Assembly (NCBI RefSeq): GCF_000331775.1
Contig: NZ_CAPJ01000319.1
Coordinates: 1 to 27,126 of the forward strand
DNA: 27,126 nt
Reading direction: 5' to 3'
Source of the DNA: Xanthomonas translucens pv. translucens DSM 18974
GTDB taxonomy: Bacteria > Pseudomonadota > Gammaproteobacteria > Xanthomonadales > Xanthomonadaceae
The position numbers and the translations under genes are program-made. This document shows, piece by piece, positions 25,330-27,126 of this stretch (within the stretch, counting starts at the first letter, position 1; every line of letters begins with the position of its first letter). The notes under the pieces were generated by a model. The model worked only from the letters and a program-made list of their open reading frames with translations. It ran no database searches and was not told the DNA's origin.

Positions 25330-25356
25330 GTGCAGCGGCCAGCGTGCGCAACGAGA

Positions 25357-25385
25357 AACGGCGGCCTGTTGGCCGCCGTTTTTTT
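25357..25385 (+). terminator. Rho-independent terminator of the PfpI-family gene
   Basis: Perfect 10-bp stem AACGGCGGCC (25357-25366) / GGCCGCCGTT (25371-25380), loop TGTT, followed by TTTTT. It begins 28 bp after the stop codon. Confidence 0.95.
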
Positions 25386-25447
25386 AGGACTGGCTTACGT
25401 CCCCCGGCTTGGGAGTGGAACAGCCGGAGCGATCGAACCGGGAAAAG

Positions 25448-25523
25448 GTCGCGGCTGAAGCCGCTCCTACAGGGAATGCGGCCAGCGCACTGGGTGCACT
25501 GTAGGAGCGGCTTCAGCCGCGAC
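25448..25523. repeat. REP-like inverted pair (GCGGCTGAAGCCGC type)
   Basis: Two perfect 24-bp inverted arms, 25448-25471 and 25500-25523, each built around the palindrome GCGGCT-GA-AGCCGC with the flank TCCTACA/TGTAGGA. They are 28 bp apart. I recognise this GTAGGAGCGGCTTCAGCCG type as a widespread extragenic palindromic repeat of Pseudomonas and xanthomonads. The rest of 25386-25642 shows no gene. Confidence 0.92.
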
Positions 25524-25642
25524 AACATCTACCGTCGCGGCCAAGACGCCGTGCGCGACTCGCAGCGACACCAGTGCGCCGTTCTATCCTCGCGCTGATC
25601 CAGGGCGCGCAGCGTCATCGCATCAGCTGCAGCAGCGCAGCA

Positions 25643-26242
25643 TCACTGCCCCGACAACGCCCCGGCCGGCACCAGCTTGCCGATGTCCTGATTGAGGTGC
25701 ACCACCAGCTTGCCGTTCTCCACCGCCGCCGATTCGATCTGCACGTTGCCCATCACCGCGGCCAGCGCCGGATCCAGCTTGTAGATCGGTTCCTTGCGCG
25801 CGTAATCGTCCAGCCACACGTTGAGCAGCTCGCGGGTGTTGGCGTCGAGCTTGCCGCCGCTGGCGGCCGGGCGGAAGTCGTCGATGGTCGGTGATTGCAG
25901 GTGGAAGCTCTGGCTCTGCTGCTCGTAGCGCAGCCCGCTGGTCAGCAGCACCGTGCCCAATGGCGTCGGCGCGCCACCGCCGGTGGCCATGCTCAGGTCG
26001 AACTGCATCTTCAGCCGGTTGCCCGGCGGCAGCGACAGCTTGGGGTCGCGGATGGTCATCTTCACCAGGCCGCCGAGCGCCTTGTGCGTCTGCGGGAAGC
26101 TGCCATCCAGGTACTGCTGCACATCGGCGGCGCCGACGCTGACCTGCTTGCCCTGGATCATCGGTTCGGCCTGCAGCTGCGCAGCGGCGGCGAGGAAAGC
26201 GAGCAGCGCGACGGTGCGCAAGGTCGGCAAGCGAAGCTTCAT
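25643..26242 (-). CDS. DUF1439 domain-containing exported protein (YceB-like)
   Basis: A 199-residue protein with signal peptide MKLRLPTLRTVALLAFLAAA then AQLQA. There is no lipobox Cys, unlike E. coli YceB, which is a lipoprotein. The mature part has the DUF1439 pattern: QVSVGAADVQQYLDGSFPQ, DPKLSLPPGNRLKMQFDLSM, LLTSGLRYEQQSQSFHLQSPTIDDF and a final EPIYKL...VHLNQDIGKLVP. The fold resembles lipid- or hydrophobic-ligand-binding SMP/TULIP-like proteins, but the function is unknown. ATG 26242 begins the signal peptide. Confidence 0.8.
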   Translation of the reverse strand: MKLRLPTLRTVALLAFLAAAAQLQAEPMIQGKQVSVGAADVQQYLDGSFPQTHKALGGLVKMTIRDPKLSLPPGNRLKMQFDLSMATGGGAPTPLGTVLLTSGLRYEQQSQSFHLQSPTIDDFRPAASGGKLDANTRELLNVWLDDYARKEPIYKLDPALAAVMGNVQIESAAVENGKLVVHLNQDIGKLVPAGALSGQ

Positions 26243-26353
26243 GGGATGTGGTGCCTTGGCGGAGTCAGGGGCCAACATAACCGCAGCGGGTGAATGCGCG
26301 ATTAGCGGAAGCGGGGTGCGGACCGACGCTCAGTGCGCACGGACCCGATCGCG

Positions 26354-26653
26354 TCAGGCGCTGCTCGGCGCCAGCCGCGCCAGGATCGCATCCAGGCGCG
26401 GGCGCAGCGGTGCGAGCAGCGCCTGCGCCTCGCTGTGGCCGCGCTCGCTGAGTCCGTGCAGCAACTGCGTACCGATGGTCAGCGCGGCGCGCTCGTCGCC
26501 CTGCAGGCCGGGATGACGCTGCGCCGCTTCTAGCAGGCGCATCCAGTCCTGCCGGCAGCGCGCCTCGAATTCGATGGTGCAGCGCCCTTGGCATTGGAGC
26601 CCGTCGGCCTCGATCGGCGTGACGGTGATGCGGTAGCGTTGCGAGGCGGTCAT
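26354..26653 (-). CDS. DUF3861 family protein
   Basis: A 99-residue soluble protein. RYRITVTPIEADGLQCQGRCTIEFEARCRQDWMRLLEAAQRH and the helical C-terminal part (LTIGTQLLHGLSERGHSEAQALLAPLRPRL) match the DUF3861 pattern as I recall it. The function is unknown. ATG 26653 gives the family N terminus; the longer in-frame GTG upstream is less likely. It stands alone on the - strand between the DUF1439 gene and the peptidase. Confidence 0.7.
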   Translation of the reverse strand: MTASQRYRITVTPIEADGLQCQGRCTIEFEARCRQDWMRLLEAAQRHPGLQGDERAALTIGTQLLHGLSERGHSEAQALLAPLRPRLDAILARLAPSSA

Positions 26654-26747
26654 GGGCGTGCGTACGGCGGATGGACGACCCACGATAGGCCGCGTCTGCT
26701 GCGATCACGATAGTGATGGCCGCGACGCTCTGTTCCAGCGTCTTCGT

Positions 26748-27126
26748 TCAGCGCGCCGCGCGCAGCAGCGGCAATGGATCGTAGGCGCCGCCTTCGGCAT
26801 AGACGCCATAGTGCAGATGCGGTGGCGTGCCGCGCGCATTGCCGCTGTCGCCGACGCTGCCGAGCGGGTCGCCGGCCTCGACCAGGTCGCCGACCTGCAG
26901 GCCCGGCGCCCAGTCCTGCAGATGCGCGTAGTAATGGCGCTGCCTGGCCGGGCCCATCACCCAGACCTGGCGGCCGCCGAGGCCGCGCTCGGCGACTGCG
27001 ACGACGATACCGCGGGTGGCGGACAGGACCGGCGTGCCGCGCCTGGCGAAGATGTCCACGCCGGCGTGCTGGCGATCGCGGCCGCGCGGCGCGCCGAACG
27101 TGGCGGCGACGCGGCGCGGATCCGCG
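26748..27126 (-). CDS. M23 family metallopeptidase (LytM domain), 5' part outside window
   Basis: The frame is open to the right edge and ends at 26748 (TGA), giving about 125 C-terminal residues. The zinc site is visible: [14 protein letters not shown] (first His and Asp ligands), [10 protein letters not shown], and the HxH motif in [33 protein letters not shown] is the conserved turn before it. The domain cleaves peptidoglycan peptide cross-bridges in active members. GTG 27059 is an internal codon; coding clearly continues upstream ([12 protein letters not shown]). The N-terminal part and any signal peptide lie beyond the window. Confidence 0.88.
   Translation of the reverse strand, partial: ADPRRVAATFGAPRGRDRQHAGVDIFARRGTPVLSATRGIVVAVAERGLGGRQVWVMGPARQRHYYAHLQDWAPGLQVGDLVEAGDPLGSVGDSGNARGTPPHLHYGVYAEGGAYDPLPLLRAAR

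Noticed and set aside
25448..25523. CRISPR-like direct repeats
   Set aside because: Only two copies, in inverted orientation, with an internal palindrome and no cas genes; this is a REP-type pair.
26702..26722. Terminator for the M23 peptidase at ATCAC-GATA-GTGAT
   Set aside because: The stem is only 5 bp and no T-tract follows on the - strand.

Overview
The window is GC-rich, densely coded chromosomal DNA from a gammaproteobacterium of the Xanthomonadaceae, most likely Xanthomonas or a close relative. The evidence is the codon use, the chain of 4-bp ATGA/GTGA gene overlaps, the suf operon led by an Rrf2-type regulator, the amgK-murU pair, and the heptamer repeats of the GGGACTC type. I see no tRNA, rRNA, CRISPR array, insertion sequence or prophage. 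Both ends are cut inside genes.

Left part (1-6.7 kb). A DUF2066 protein end, an AI-2E/PerM-type permease and hda form a + strand operon. Facing it on the - strand are murU and amgK (peptidoglycan recycling), a GlsB/YeaQ-type small membrane protein and an M20 dipeptidase. hda and murU converge on one inverted heptamer-repeat element that supplies the last codons and the stop codon of both genes. comEA (DNA uptake) is divergent from the dipeptidase.

Middle-left (6.7-9.4 kb). This is a looser accessory stretch: tandem repeats, a strong terminator, a HutD/Ves protein, an OmpR-type regulator whose receiver lacks the phospho-acceptor Asp, heptamer arrays, and a decayed phosphotransferase-like pseudogene.

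Iron and redox block (9.4-17.6 kb, all - strand). A Fiu-like TonB receptor and a PiuC-like hydroxylase are followed by a second unit behind a promoter with a Fur-box-like site: PepSY membrane protein, DUF2271 protein, DUF4198 protein, ApbE and a membrane-anchored flavodoxin reductase. The DUF2271 protein carries a near-canonical flavinylation motif (DGVSGPT). The set reads as a candidate electron route from cytosolic NAD(P)H through flavins to the periplasm, probably to reduce ferric iron taken up by the receptor. This is the most interesting system here.

Fe-S block (17.6-24.1 kb, - strand). The order is Rrf2 regulator, sufB, sufC, sufD, sufS, a GNAT acetyltransferase and a small Rieske protein. 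Most junctions overlap by 4 bp, but repeat elements interrupt sufB/sufC and sufS/GNAT. A SET-domain methyltransferase diverges from the regulator.

Right end (24.7-27.1 kb). A PfpI/DJ-1 family protein with a textbook terminator, a REP-like inverted pair, a DUF1439 protein, a DUF3861 protein and a truncated M23 peptidase.
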